64,000 nucleotides of DNA from Leuconostoc holzapfelii (GCF_012396485.1 NZ_JAAXPO010000006.1:1-64000), one strand, 5' to 3'; shown: positions 43,837 to 52,927, numbered from the stretch's first letter. Notes: generated from the letters alone by a model not told the origin. Program-made: numbers and translations.

Positions 43837-44543
43837 GATATCGCCCTTTCCATCTTCTTGGCCAACTGTAACTCAACCCAATGGGCCCCGCGTTCAATTA
43901 AAATGGTCATTGCCCAATAAATGATCGCTGCTGCAATATAAGCTTCAAAATACTTATAGTTCGAACTTGCTGCTTGCGTGGCTGCTGAAAAAATTTCTAC
44001 GACAGAGACCAACGAAGCAATCGCCGTGCCTTTGATTAAGTTAATCAACATATTGACAATCATCGGAAAAGCCACCGGAAACGCTTGTGGCACTAATACC
44101 CGGCGAATCGTTTGGCCCGTTGTCATTCCTAATGAGCGTGCCGCATCAAATTGAACCAGTTTCACTGACTCAAATGCCCCACGAAATGCCTCACTCAATC
44201 CAACCATCGCCATCAATGAGAGACCTATGATTGCTAGTAAACTCATTGGTAAGTCACCATATTGAAGATGCAAGCCTAGCATTTTGGCCACGTTGTTGAA
44301 ATTCTGCGAGGTGATTAAAAAAATCACCAAGAACACCAAAACCAACGGCACGCCTTTTAAAACCGTAATCATTACCGTCATCACTTGAGATAAGCCCGGC
44401 ACCTGATAAAATCGTGCCAATGCGACCAACAACCCTAAAGCCCCACCAATTATCAAGCTGACAACCGCCATGTAGAGGGTGACTGGGACATAGGGAATAA
44501 TTTTTAACACCACTTGTAAAATAAAACCAAAATCAAATGTCAT
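43833..44543 (-). CDS. amino acid ABC transporter permease (second permease)
   Basis: About 236 residues, five helices, HisM/GlnP type. EAA loop: [27 protein letters not shown]. Tandem ATG codons; the second (44543) is better spaced from GGAGG. Lies 12 bp after the substrate-binding protein gene. Confidence 0.92.
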   Translation of the reverse strand: MTFDFGFILQVVLKIIPYVPVTLYMAVVSLIIGGALGLLVALARFYQVPGLSQVMTVMITVLKGVPLVLVFLVIFLITSQNFNNVAKMLGLHLQYGDLPMSLLAIIGLSLMAMVGLSEAFRGAFESVKLVQFDAARSLGMTTGQTIRRVLVPQAFPVAFPMIVNMLINLIKGTAIASLVSVVEIFSAATQAASSNYKYFEAYIAAAIIYWAMTILIERGAHWVELQLAKKMERAIS

Positions 44544-44555
44544 CATTTGCCTCCA

Positions 44556-45386
44556 TTAGTTTTCGGGCACGTAATCACCCTTAAGCCATTCTTCACTGAG
44601 CTTCTTCAAAGTGCCATCTGCCTTCAGTTCACCCATCGCCTTGTTGACAGCCGCAATTAACTTTGGATCGGCGTCCTTATTAAACATTGGATATGCATTC
44701 GAATGATTAATGGATTTGCCGGCAATCAACTGTGTGCCAAACTGGCGATTTAACAGATCAATGGAATACTTTGGTGCTGGATAAACATTAAACTGGCCTG
44801 ATTTAAAGCCTTGTGCAATTTGTTCTGTTGTATAAGTTCCCCGCACAACTGAGAACGCGTCGGGATGATCCTTTAAGTAAGCATCAGTTAATGTTGCTTG
44901 GTTGGTGGCATTTGTCACGTAAACTTTCTTACCCTTAGCATCAGCAAATGAATCTAACTTTCCAGTTGCAGTTTGCGTTGCTAGTAATGTATCCCAAACT
45001 GTGTAACCGACACTACCGAACTTAAAATCTTGCTTACGTTCAGCGTTTTGTTCAATCTGATACATCGCCATTGTCGTTTTCCCACTCTTTAAATTCGTAA
45101 TCAACGTGGGGAAGTCAGACAAAGTTAATTTAAATTGATACTGTGGCAATTTTTTATCAATGGCTTGGATCAATGCAATATCCATGCCGGCTGGCTTGCC
45201 ATTCTTATCCAAATAAGCAAATGGCTGGCCATCATTGCCGGAACCAACATTAATTGTTTGCACCTTACTATCAGACTGGGCTGATTTGCCATTGCCATGT
45301 AACAACATGACAGCTGCCGCTGCCACCACCACAACACCTAAACCAATAAATAAGCCTTTTTTTGAACCTGACTTTTCTTGCATCAT
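44556..45386 (-). CDS. amino acid ABC transporter substrate-binding protein
   Basis: 276 residues, SBP family 3 (INVGSGNDGQPFAYLDKNGKPAGMDIALIQAI type fold start at about residue 45; AYPMFNKDADPKLIAAVN near the end). The N-terminus has one hydrophobic helix (LFIGLGVVVVAAAAVMLL) after a basic start, but the whole protein has no cysteine. It is therefore not a lipoprotein as usual and is probably held by an uncleaved signal anchor. Delivers an amino acid (possibly cystine or another polar one) to the flanking permeases. Confidence 0.9.
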   Translation of the reverse strand: MMQEKSGSKKGLFIGLGVVVVAAAAVMLLHGNGKSAQSDSKVQTINVGSGNDGQPFAYLDKNGKPAGMDIALIQAIDKKLPQYQFKLTLSDFPTLITNLKSGKTTMAMYQIEQNAERKQDFKFGSVGYTVWDTLLATQTATGKLDSFADAKGKKVYVTNATNQATLTDAYLKDHPDAFSVVRGTYTTEQIAQGFKSGQFNVYPAPKYSIDLLNRQFGTQLIAGKSINHSNAYPMFNKDADPKLIAAVNKAMGELKADGTLKKLSEEWLKGDYVPEN

Positions 45387-45426
45387 TGTTTCCTCTAATC
45401 TCTCAATATTTTTCTACTGCCCACGG

Positions 45427-46173
45427 TTAAACCGTCTCTGGTTTTTCAATTACTGGTATCACGGGATTCGTTGCCATAATTGGCATTGGCCGTGATGCAT
45501 AATTACTACGTTTCTCGACCCAGCGGAAGGTGCGTTCTAAGATAAAGCTCAAAATCACAAAGATAATCATCGCGCTGATGTAAGCTTCGACGGTATGAAA
45601 TGTTGCCGTCCCCAAGGCTTTGGCCTTGCCAACCACATCTAACACCCCAATAGTAAAGGCCAAAGAAGTATCCTGAAGTAATGAAATGACCATTGTGGCA
45701 AAACTTGGCATGGCAATGATGATGGCTTGGGGAAAAATAATTTTAAAATACATTTGCTGTTTGGTGTAGCCAGCGGTCATAGCGGCTTCTTTTTGAGTTT
45801 TTGGCACACTCGCTAAGGCCGCACGGATAATTTCGGATAAAAAAGCAGCCATGTTCAACCCATATGTGATAAATAGATAAATTAATGGGTTGACGCTATC
45901 CGCATTGATACCGATGTAACTTAAGAACATGGGTAAGCCATAATACACCAAAAACATTTGAATCAAAATGGGCGTCCCACGTACAAATGATGTAAAGACA
46001 ACCGCAATTTGTTTGAAAATTGGGGTGTTTTCCATGCGGACATAAGCAATACCGGCACCAACAATCACACCAATGATTGTGGACACCAGCGTCAGAAGTA
46101 ACGTTGTCGGTAAAGCCGACAATACATCTGGTAGAAATTCCCAGATGAGGTGTGGTTGGAAATAATTAGTCAT
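45427..46173 (-). CDS. amino acid ABC transporter permease (first permease)
   Basis: 248 residues, five helices. EAA loop AAFLSEIIRAALASVPKTQKEAAMTAGYT; GTPILIQMFLVYYGLPMFL. Resembles TcyL/YtmL-type permeases for sulfur amino acids, although specificity cannot be read from sequence. First gene of the operon, behind a promoter at 46301-46329 and a leader of about 120 nt. AGGAGG site. Confidence 0.92.
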   Translation of the reverse strand: MTNYFQPHLIWEFLPDVLSALPTTLLLTLVSTIIGVIVGAGIAYVRMENTPIFKQIAVVFTSFVRGTPILIQMFLVYYGLPMFLSYIGINADSVNPLIYLFITYGLNMAAFLSEIIRAALASVPKTQKEAAMTAGYTKQQMYFKIIFPQAIIIAMPSFATMVISLLQDTSLAFTIGVLDVVGKAKALGTATFHTVEAYISAMIIFVILSFILERTFRWVEKRSNYASRPMPIMATNPVIPVIEKPETV

Positions 46174-46300
46174 AAAACGCCTCCTGCAACATCAACGATG
46201 TCAACCTCTTCTCCGGCAATTTAATGTATTCCTTGATTTATAAAGCGATCAACCGGTTAAATGCTTTTAAAATTAGAGACATTAAATATGGATTAAAAAC

Positions 46301-46329
46301 ATCATACCTTTTCACAACACTATAAACAA
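46301..46329 (-). promoter_or_regulatory. promoter of the amino-acid ABC operon
   Basis: Minus-strand TTGTTT (46329-46324), 17 bp, TATGAT (46306-46301). Confidence 0.6.
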
Positions 46330-46398
46330 GTATTTTGTTATTTTTGTTAACATTGCACAATAACACCTTGTGCAGTCTGCTATGCGCAGCATTTTCGT

Positions 46399-46427
46399 AA
46401 AAAAAACGCCAACTTTATGTTGACGTT
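46399..46427 (-). terminator. terminator of the TetR/ABC exporter operon
   Basis: AACGTCAAC / GTTGGCGTT stem with eight T on the minus strand. Confidence 0.85.
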
Positions 46428-46434
46428 ATCTGGC

Positions 46435-47109
46435 TTATTTTTCCTGATGAATGTGGCCATCTTCAATGGTGTAAATATGGTCGGCAAATTGCTTTAACCG
46501 TAAATCATGTGTCACAATAACCACTGACTTTTTGTTGGCAACAGCGATTTGTTGAAAAAGCGCCCCAACTTTTTGCACACGCGCACTATCCAATGCAGCC
46601 GTTGGCTCATCGGCCAAAATGAAGTCTGGATTCGTGTATAGCGCGCGAGCAATTGCGACACGTTGGGCCTGCCCACCTGATAGTTCACTTGGGTATTTGT
46701 CGCCCAACGATTCAATCCCTAAAATGGTTAAATACCGCTGAAACGACGACGCATTCAAATTACCAGTCTTTTTCACATGATCAACGAGATCAAATTGCTG
46801 CTGGACTGTTAAAAACGGTACCAAGCTGTGTGATTGGAGGACAAAGCCTACCTGATTCAGCCGAAATGCATCGGCATCCTGCCGATTATCCATCATAATG
46901 GGCTGATCATTGACCTGCACCGTGCCCTGAGTTGGTGATTGTAAGCCGCCAATAATGGTTAATAAAGTACTCTTGCCAGATCCTGAAGGACCAAGTATTA
47001 ACGTTAACTCCCCTTGCTTGGCTTCAAAACTGATATCATCTAAAGCCACTACACGATTGCTATCTTGACCATAAATTTTTGACACGTGGTCTAATTTTAA
47101 TGCATGCAT
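46435..47109 (-). CDS. MacB/LolD-type ABC transporter ATP-binding protein
   Basis: About 224 residues: [51 protein letters not shown] and VTHDLRLKQFADH. Third gene of the tetR operon; its ATG lies 4 bp before the permease end is passed and has GGAGG. Powers the FtsX-like permease, giving a two-component exporter for antimicrobial peptides, drugs or lipids (family knowledge). Confidence 0.92.
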   Translation of the reverse strand: MHALKLDHVSKIYGQDSNRVVALDDISFEAKQGELTLILGPSGSGKSTLLTIIGGLQSPTQGTVQVNDQPIMMDNRQDADAFRLNQVGFVLQSHSLVPFLTVQQQFDLVDHVKKTGNLNASSFQRYLTILGIESLGDKYPSELSGGQAQRVAIARALYTNPDFILADEPTAALDSARVQKVGALFQQIAVANKKSVVIVTHDLRLKQFADHIYTIEDGHIHQEK

Positions 47110-47113
47110 CCTG

Positions 47114-48169
47114 TTACCCTCCAATACCTTGCTTAGGTTCGATTTTAACAATTAAACGAATCGGGATAAACGCAGCAAGTAAGCCAGCAACAATCAACCC
47201 AAGGCCAACAGCAAGGATAAGCTGAAAGTTGAAATACATCGGTACGACGCTGGGGATGGCCAGACTGCTCAATAGACAAGCCAATAAGCCGATGACCACT
47301 GCCGATGTCATGATCATTGCCGTTTCACTCAACGTATTGAAAACCAAATAGCGACTTGGAATGCCTTGCGTGCGTAGCACCGCAAGATTTGGCAGCTTTT
47401 GCATCGTTAGAATGTATAAAAAGATCGCAACAACGACAATTGAGATGACCACCAAAAAACCAATCATTAATTCAAACGTCATATTTTGTGCGGCATAGCC
47501 TGGCATCTTGTTAAACAAGGCACCGCGGGTATAAACTTTTGTCCCAGCGACGTGAGTAAGTGGTTCATCAGAAATAACACCACTGGCATAAAACGCCGAA
47601 GTGACCCCTTTAATTGCTGGCCAATGATGCAAATCCCCATAAACGACTGGCGACATATTGTATGCCGCATTTTTGACAAAACCAACCACGGTGAGTTTTT
47701 GCGGCAATAGGCCAATTGTGATCTGATCCCCGAGTCTTAAACCACTTTGACGTAATTTTTCAGAGACGACCACCTCTTGACTTGATTTTGGCAGGCGACC
47801 CGCTGCCAGTGAGACGCGCTTGCCATAGCGACTATCAGGTAAAAAACCGATAAAAGTTGTCGCAACCCGTTGGCGTTTAAATTTTAAAATAGTCTGTGCC
47901 ACGCCGATCGGGGCACTATGCGGTTGATGGTCAATTAATTGGGTGACTTTATCTTGGGGCAATAATGATTGGGCAAGGTTACCGTTCGCATCATTGCTCA
48001 TTGCCACATGGCGCACTTGCCATGATGTCACCGCTGACGTGTTTTCATTGGATAATCCTAATGCTAACGCACTGAGAATAAAAATTAAAAAACTAATTAG
48101 CGCAATGACGGCAATGACGAGGCCATAGCGTAATTTTTCTTTTCGCATTTCTCGAATTGCTAAGAACAT
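47114..48169 (-). CDS. FtsX-like ABC transporter permease
   Basis: About 351 residues. N-terminal helix (YGLVIAVIALISFLIFILSALAL), an extracytoplasmic domain of about 200 residues, three C-terminal helices (FELMIGFLVVISIVVVAIFL; ETAMIMTSAVVIGLLACLL; LILAVGLGLIVAGLLAAFIPI). MacB/FtsX topology with four helices. ATG at 48169 has AAAGGGAAG and lies inside the end of tetR, so it is coupled to the repressor. Confidence 0.9.
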   Translation of the reverse strand: MFLAIREMRKEKLRYGLVIAVIALISFLIFILSALALGLSNENTSAVTSWQVRHVAMSNDANGNLAQSLLPQDKVTQLIDHQPHSAPIGVAQTILKFKRQRVATTFIGFLPDSRYGKRVSLAAGRLPKSSQEVVVSEKLRQSGLRLGDQITIGLLPQKLTVVGFVKNAAYNMSPVVYGDLHHWPAIKGVTSAFYASGVISDEPLTHVAGTKVYTRGALFNKMPGYAAQNMTFELMIGFLVVISIVVVAIFLYILTMQKLPNLAVLRTQGIPSRYLVFNTLSETAMIMTSAVVIGLLACLLSSLAIPSVVPMYFNFQLILAVGLGLIVAGLLAAFIPIRLIVKIEPKQGIGG

Positions 48170-48702
48170 GTGGCTTCCCTTTCTTGCCATTTGGCTAATG
48201 TCGTTAATGTGGCCATGATCTCTGCTTGGGCTTCAGGATGTAGGAAGAAATCAGCAACCAGGCGATGAACAGACTGCTTGATTAACCAGGCCTGAATTGC
48301 CGAATCTGTTGCATCAGAACGCAGATGCCGCAATTGCTTGGCATGGTCTTCTGGAATGCGTTGCGCAATGATGGCAGCGTTGACGGTAAAATGATGTTTC
48401 AAAAAATTGTAGTCCGATCGGGTTGTGGCATGTTGCAAGAAAGCCTTGGTTTGTGCGATTTGCTCATCTTCACTTTTCAGTTGGGTATGAATATCTGTAA
48501 AAATAAGTTGCGCCGCCCATTGATACGCATCATAGATATCATCAAAATAGGTATAAAATGCCCCGCGGGAGATACCCGCTTGTTTCACGATATTGGCAAC
48601 CTTTGCATCTAACAAAGGATGGTTGGAAAACTCCAAAAATAAGGCTTGTTTTAAATTTTCCTGCTTGGCCGCGCTTAAATTGGTCAGTGTTGCTTTGATC
48701 AT
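48160..48702 (-). CDS. TetR family transcriptional regulator
   Basis: 180 residues. N-terminal helix-turn-helix (about 15-60: LFLEFSNHPLLDAKVANIVKQAGISRGAFYTYFDDIYDAYQW) with a helical C-terminal effector domain. First gene of an operon with an FtsX-type exporter. A perfect 42-bp palindrome 14 bp upstream of its ATG is the likely operator, making it an autorepressor relieved by an exporter substrate. Confidence 0.93.
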   Translation of the reverse strand: MIKATLTNLSAAKQENLKQALFLEFSNHPLLDAKVANIVKQAGISRGAFYTYFDDIYDAYQWAAQLIFTDIHTQLKSEDEQIAQTKAFLQHATTRSDYNFLKHHFTVNAAIIAQRIPEDHAKQLRHLRSDATDSAIQAWLIKQSVHRLVADFFLHPEAQAEIMATLTTLAKWQEREATCS

Positions 48703-48716
48703 CAGTGACTCCTTTC

Positions 48717-48758
48717 AAAAATGACACAATGTCACTATAGTGACATTGTGTCATTTTT
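48717..48758 (-). promoter_or_regulatory. 42-bp perfect palindromic operator of the tetR operon
   Basis: The half-site AAAATGACACAATGTCACTA is followed exactly by its reverse complement. Each half contains a TGACA-CAA-TGTCA dyad, so two TetR dimers could bind. On the minus strand TTGACT about 17 bp before CACAAT at the palindrome edge forms the promoter. Confidence 0.8.
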
Positions 48759-48774
48759 ATAAAAAAAAGTCAAT

Positions 48775-48797
48775 AAAAAAATACCTTACGGTATTTT
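48775..48797 (-). terminator. terminator of the VOC gene
   Basis: AAAATACC / GGTATTTT stem with T tract on the minus strand, upstream of the tetR promoter. Confidence 0.75.
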
Positions 48798-48803
48798 AAT
48801 CGG

Positions 48804-49157
48804 CTATTTTGGATTTTTCGCAATCACGTAATAGTTGCCTTCTGGATCAGCAAAGTTAAAGGTGTCATTCATCTTTTCTCGTCCTTCACCAAGCTTCTCA
48901 TAGAGCGCGTCGAATTTGTCTGTATAAAACATCAAAGACGGCACTGGGCCAAGCACTTCTGGCGAGTATTTGGCGATAAATGCTTTGGGAAACAGGCCCA
49001 ACGACAATTCTGGTGTCACAGTCAAATTCACGTTTGTATAGTTATCTGGCAAGCTGATGGTTTCGACAACTTGCGCCCCGAGATTAGATACAAAAAAGTC
49101 ACGAATCACTTGGACATCTTCAACGTACAACATCACGCGCGTTTGATTCACTAACAT
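48804..49157 (-). CDS. VOC (glyoxalase/bleomycin-resistance fold) family protein
   Basis: About 117 residues, two beta-alpha-beta-beta-beta modules: TRVMLYVEDVQVIRDFFVSNLGAQVV at the start and FNFADPEGNYYVIAKN at the end. Metal-ligand histidines of true glyoxalases are not evident, so a binding or dioxygenase-like role is open. ATG at 49157 with GAAGGAG. Confidence 0.85.
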   Translation of the reverse strand: MLVNQTRVMLYVEDVQVIRDFFVSNLGAQVVETISLPDNYTNVNLTVTPELSLGLFPKAFIAKYSPEVLGPVPSLMFYTDKFDALYEKLGEGREKMNDTFNFADPEGNYYVIAKNPK

Positions 49158-49252
49158 GGTTTCTCCTTCACTTATAAAACGCATCTTTTCCAATATCAAT
49201 CAACTTGTCTTATTTTAACATAACCTCAACTTGCTTGGTCCAAGCGTCGATG

Positions 49253-49912
49253 TTAGTCATTCGCTTGGTTGGGTAAGATTTTCACTAAAAACGCATTAGC
49301 CTGCACCCGAAGCATCGTTTGATGAAAAGCGTACGCCATCGTCCCCCACCAGAACAAACCAAGAAAAACACCGGCAATCGTATCTGTTGGGAAGTGATCA
49401 CGTAGGTAAACCCGTGATAAGGCCACCAAAAAGATCCAAATCACCGCCAAGCTGCGTGCCGCGATCACACCTTGGGCGCCTTTTTTAAGCAATGACAAGA
49501 GTAAAAAGACAAGCATCACAGCCGACAAAGTATGAATACTTGGAAAAGAAAAACCAGTATCAGGGACTAATTGATGGGTTGGGCGGGCACGCGCAGTGAT
49601 TGTTTTGATGACTTCAGCAATCACATCCCCACCAATCACAGTCGTCAGTACCCAAATACTTTCAAATCTCTTGTGTTGACGCCAATAAACCACCGCCAAA
49701 ATGGCCATCATCAACAGTACGCCACCAGGATTACCAACCAACGTGATGACTTTCATTAACGCCGTCATCAGGCCATTTTGCATGTGACTGACGATACCTT
49801 GAATCAGGCGATCTAAGCTATTGAAAGGTTGCATCATCACATAAACCGTCATCCCAAGTAAACCGATCAAACCAGTTGCCGCAACACCACGACGTGCAAG
49901 TACAGGATTCAT
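49253..49912 (-). CDS. PAP2 family phosphatase
   Basis: 219 residues, six helices. Phosphatase motifs: KTITARARP (C1), FPSIHTLS (C2, PSGH usual, here Ile replaces Gly) and SRVYLRDHFPTD (C3 with the nucleophilic His). Dephosphorylates a lipid phosphate such as undecaprenyl pyrophosphate or phosphatidate at the outer face. The C2 substitution might alter activity. AGAGGA site. Confidence 0.9.
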   Translation of the reverse strand: MNPVLARRGVAATGLIGLLGMTVYVMMQPFNSLDRLIQGIVSHMQNGLMTALMKVITLVGNPGGVLLMMAILAVVYWRQHKRFESIWVLTTVIGGDVIAEVIKTITARARPTHQLVPDTGFSFPSIHTLSAVMLVFLLLSLLKKGAQGVIAARSLAVIWIFLVALSRVYLRDHFPTDTIAGVFLGLFWWGTMAYAFHQTMLRVQANAFLVKILPNQAND

Positions 49913-49965
49913 ATTATTCCTCTTTCATTTTTAACATTCTAAGTCCGCGATCCCCATCGCGTGAC

Positions 49966-50736
49966 TTAATCTTCAGTGACTAGTGTCCCCAATTGATTGG
50001 CCACCAATTTTTCTTGAATCAACAAGTAGGCAAAAAGACCAATAAAGCCGACGAGCCAAATCGCACTCATACCAGCACTACCCAAAATACCATGATGCCA
50101 ATCATACCCAAAATAATCAGCAAAACTTGCTCCGATTGGCCGAGTTAAGACATACGCCGACCAAAAAGTGAAGGTATCAAAACGCCCACCCGCAAAACGA
50201 CGAAAAGCGATAATGGCCAAAAATACCAAGCCAAGATAGACGCCAGTATCCAAAAAACCTAAGTGCACTGTTTCCGCTAACAAATCACCAACTGCCGTCC
50301 CCAAAGTAAATGTCAATGTTACGGTTAACCAATAAAACATTTCTCGGCGATTCGTTGTAATCGTGTGAACCGATAAATTATGTGCGTGTCGATACCAAAG
50401 TACCAATGTCACCACTAACGCCGAACCATAAATGATAAACGCCATCACATAGGATAAGCCAATACCGTGTGTGGCATCAGCGATGAAGGTGCCAAACACC
50501 GCTAAGCTTAACAAGGTAAGCCAATAAGTCCACACCCGATATTTTGGTTGCTTAAATTGCAAGAAAAGAAAGACGCCAAAGCTGAGTAAGCCAATGGCCA
50601 AGTCAGCAACTGGCCCCAGCGATTGATTAAAGAAATCAGACCAAGATTCTCCCAAGCCAGTTGTGATGAGTTTTGTCGCCCAAAATGCCAAACCAATCGC
50701 TGGCACTTTTGTGGCTAAATATGTCCGTTCTGTCAT
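49966..50736 (-). CDS. DUF347 (COG4705) membrane protein
   Basis: About 256 residues, seven or eight helices with repeated DUF347 elements: FWATKLITTGLGESWSDF, FIADATHGIG, LGTAVGDLLAETV and VLTRPIGASFADYFG. Conserved Thr/Gly/Glu/Asp in helices suggest cation transport, but function is unknown. It starts just after the terminator of the two-component operon; TTG at 50739 is an alternative start. Confidence 0.85.
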   Translation of the reverse strand: MTERTYLATKVPAIGLAFWATKLITTGLGESWSDFFNQSLGPVADLAIGLLSFGVFLFLQFKQPKYRVWTYWLTLLSLAVFGTFIADATHGIGLSYVMAFIIYGSALVVTLVLWYRHAHNLSVHTITTNRREMFYWLTVTLTFTLGTAVGDLLAETVHLGFLDTGVYLGLVFLAIIAFRRFAGGRFDTFTFWSAYVLTRPIGASFADYFGYDWHHGILGSAGMSAIWLVGFIGLFAYLLIQEKLVANQLGTLVTED

Positions 50737-50741
50737 CAAAT

Positions 50742-50780
50742 AAAAAACCTGCTTTCATAAACTAAGACTAGTTTATGGCA
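50742..50780 (-). terminator. terminator of the two-component system operon
   Basis: CTGC-CATAAACTA-GTCT-TAGTTTATG-AAA-GCAG then GTTTTTT on the minus strand. It ends within 6 nt of the DUF347 start codon, so read-through may feed that gene. Confidence 0.75.
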
Positions 50781-50840
50781 GATTTTAAAATGGCGCGATG
50801 GGTTTTGTCTGAAAGAAAACTGACGATTTGTCAGATTGAT

Positions 50841-52160
50841 TTATCGGCAATCTAATCGCACAATCGTGCCCGTTGGGTGATGATCTAATAACGTAATCTG
50901 AACATGCTGGCGATCGGCTAGCTGTTTAGCCAAAGCTAACCCTAAACCACTGCCACTGATATCTGAATGTGATTTATCCCCACGATAAAATTGTTCAAAA
51001 ATATGCGGCTTGTCATGATCAGCTATACCTGAACCTTGATCAATCATTTGTATCTGTTTTGGTCCACATAACACCGTGATGACGGTCGATTCTGGACTAT
51101 ATTTGGCGGCATTATCAAGGATAATTCGAATTAACTGACTGAATTCGTCCACATTAACGGTCACCGAAAAATCCTCAAACTGGCGCTCTACCACGCGTTG
51201 GGTGTCGATCTCAAAAGCGTGAATAACACGCTCTAAAATCGGCACAACTTGAACAGTCTCTTGATTCATCACAGGCTGATTAGCGGTTTTAGACAGCGCT
51301 AATAAAGTCGCCACCAAATTTTGCATACGCCGTGATTCTTGGTCTAGGTTGGCGATGGCCGTTGGAATAATTTCTGGATGGTCAGTCCCACGACGTTTAA
51401 TTAAATCAATATTACCGCGAAAACCGGCCAGCGGGGTCTTGAGCTCGTGAGAGGCGTTACTGATAAACGCACGTTCTTTGGCAAGTTGCGTTTGCAATTG
51501 CTTGAGCCAGCTTTGCAAATAACGATTTAAAGTCTCAATTTCCTCCGCCCCTTCAATGTTTGGCAATACCAAATCCTGTGTCCCAGAATAATCCAATGTT
51601 TTAACTGCTTGGGTGAGGGTTAATAAAGGGGCATTTAAATCCTTAGCAAGTTGGCGAATAACAAAAATCGTGAGAATGAAAATCACGGTTAAAGTCACTA
51701 ATAACGCCGTGCTGACGGTTTCCACCATCGCAATGACTTCATATAACCCAATGTAAATTTGATAAGTCATCTTGCCAAGATGGCCGGTTTGATAATAGTA
51801 GAAGTAACGCTCGCGTGCTTTATAAAAATGATCCAACCATAAGTGACGGTCTGCGATGCGTTTTAAAAATGTCGCACTGCCGGTTGAATAATAGGTTTCA
51901 TGTTGCGATTTAATCACGACAAAAGTATCACGCGTATCGATGGTACTGTTGCGCCGCCACGTCTCCCAATCAAAATCAGAATCAATATCTGCACCACGTA
52001 AACTGGTCACGATACGTTGCGCATCGGCCGTTCGTGATTGTATCAGTTGATAACTCACCGTGCTAATGACCACCAACGTGGTTGCCACGTAGAGCAAGGC
52101 AAAAAGTTTGACATAGGCACGTGTCATCTGTGCAACAGCTGTATTCTTCCGTCGCCACAT
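50841..52160 (-). CDS. sensor histidine kinase
   Basis: About 439 residues. Two helices (about 17-38 and 150-172) flank an extracytoplasmic sensor of about 110 residues; a HAMP region follows. HisKA motif FISNASHELKTPLAG, N-box RIILDNAAKYSP, G boxes DQGSGIADHD and SGSGLGLALAKQL. ATG at 52160 is 4 bp after the regulator gene. Phosphorylates the OmpR-type partner. Stimulus not known. Confidence 0.93.
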   Translation of the reverse strand: MWRRKNTAVAQMTRAYVKLFALLYVATTLVVISTVSYQLIQSRTADAQRIVTSLRGADIDSDFDWETWRRNSTIDTRDTFVVIKSQHETYYSTGSATFLKRIADRHLWLDHFYKARERYFYYYQTGHLGKMTYQIYIGLYEVIAMVETVSTALLVTLTVIFILTIFVIRQLAKDLNAPLLTLTQAVKTLDYSGTQDLVLPNIEGAEEIETLNRYLQSWLKQLQTQLAKERAFISNASHELKTPLAGFRGNIDLIKRRGTDHPEIIPTAIANLDQESRRMQNLVATLLALSKTANQPVMNQETVQVVPILERVIHAFEIDTQRVVERQFEDFSVTVNVDEFSQLIRIILDNAAKYSPESTVITVLCGPKQIQMIDQGSGIADHDKPHIFEQFYRGDKSHSDISGSGLGLALAKQLADRQHVQITLLDHHPTGTIVRLDCR

Positions 52161-52164
52161 GGTG

Positions 52165-52839
52165 TTAATCCGCCTTTCGCAAGACATAACCGACACCTCG
52201 TGCCGTTTGAATAAGTGATGGCTGGTGCACATCAATCTTTTGACGCAGATGCCGAACATTCACATCTACAGTGTTATATTGGCCAGCAAAATCAATGCCC
52301 CACACGTGATCCAAAATCTCGTCACGAGAAACCACCTGATCCTGATGCTGCATTAAAAATGTTAATAAATCAAACTCACGCTGGGTCAAAGCAATGTTTT
52401 TTCCCCCACGCTGTACCCGATGTGTGGTGGTATTTAGCGTGAGATCCTCGAGCTGATAACTTGTTGGGGCGGGTGCTTGTTGTCGCCGCAACACCACACG
52501 CAAGCGTGCTAATAACTCTTCAATCTCAAAGGGTTTGGTGAGATAATCATCAGCCCCTGTATCTAGCCCAACCACTTTATCGTCAAGCTCGCTTTTAGCA
52601 GTCATTAAAATCACGGGCAACGTCTGATTTGTCTGCCGTAAACGCCGGAGCACAGCCACGCCACTCTTTTTAGGTAACATCCAATCCAACAAGACAGCAT
52701 CTACCGGAGATGAATCCAGGTAGGCTAACCCTTCTTCGCCATCAAAAGCTTGTACGACACTGTATCCTTCAAAAATTAACTCGTTTTTTAAATAATATTG
52801 TAGACTCTCTTCATCTTCAACGACTAAAATTGTTGCCAT
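52165..52839 (-). CDS. OmpR family response regulator
   Basis: About 224 residues. Receiver domain (VVEDEES acid pocket, phospho-Asp in VDAVLLDWMLPKKSG, Thr in ILMTAKS, Lys in DYLTKPFEIEELLARL) and winged-helix domain with ALTQREFDLLTFLMQHQDQVVSRDEILDHVWG and TVDVNVRHLRQKI. ATG at 52839 preceded by GGGGGG. First gene of the two-component operon. Confidence 0.94.
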   Translation of the reverse strand: MATILVVEDEESLQYYLKNELIFEGYSVVQAFDGEEGLAYLDSSPVDAVLLDWMLPKKSGVAVLRRLRQTNQTLPVILMTAKSELDDKVVGLDTGADDYLTKPFEIEELLARLRVVLRRQQAPAPTSYQLEDLTLNTTTHRVQRGGKNIALTQREFDLLTFLMQHQDQVVSRDEILDHVWGIDFAGQYNTVDVNVRHLRQKIDVHQPSLIQTARGVGYVLRKAD

Positions 52840-52879
52840 GTATCCCCCCAATGGTTCGACGCGCTTTGTCTGGCGTGCT

Positions 52880-52914
52880 TAAAACGAGGTCACACTGATG
52901 TGCATAACCTCGTG
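52880..52914 (-). terminator. terminator of msrB
   Basis: ACGAGGT / ACCTCGT outer stem with inner GCACA/TGTG pairing, followed by TTTTA on the minus strand. Confidence 0.75.
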
Positions 52915-52927
52915 GTTGCATTCAAAG

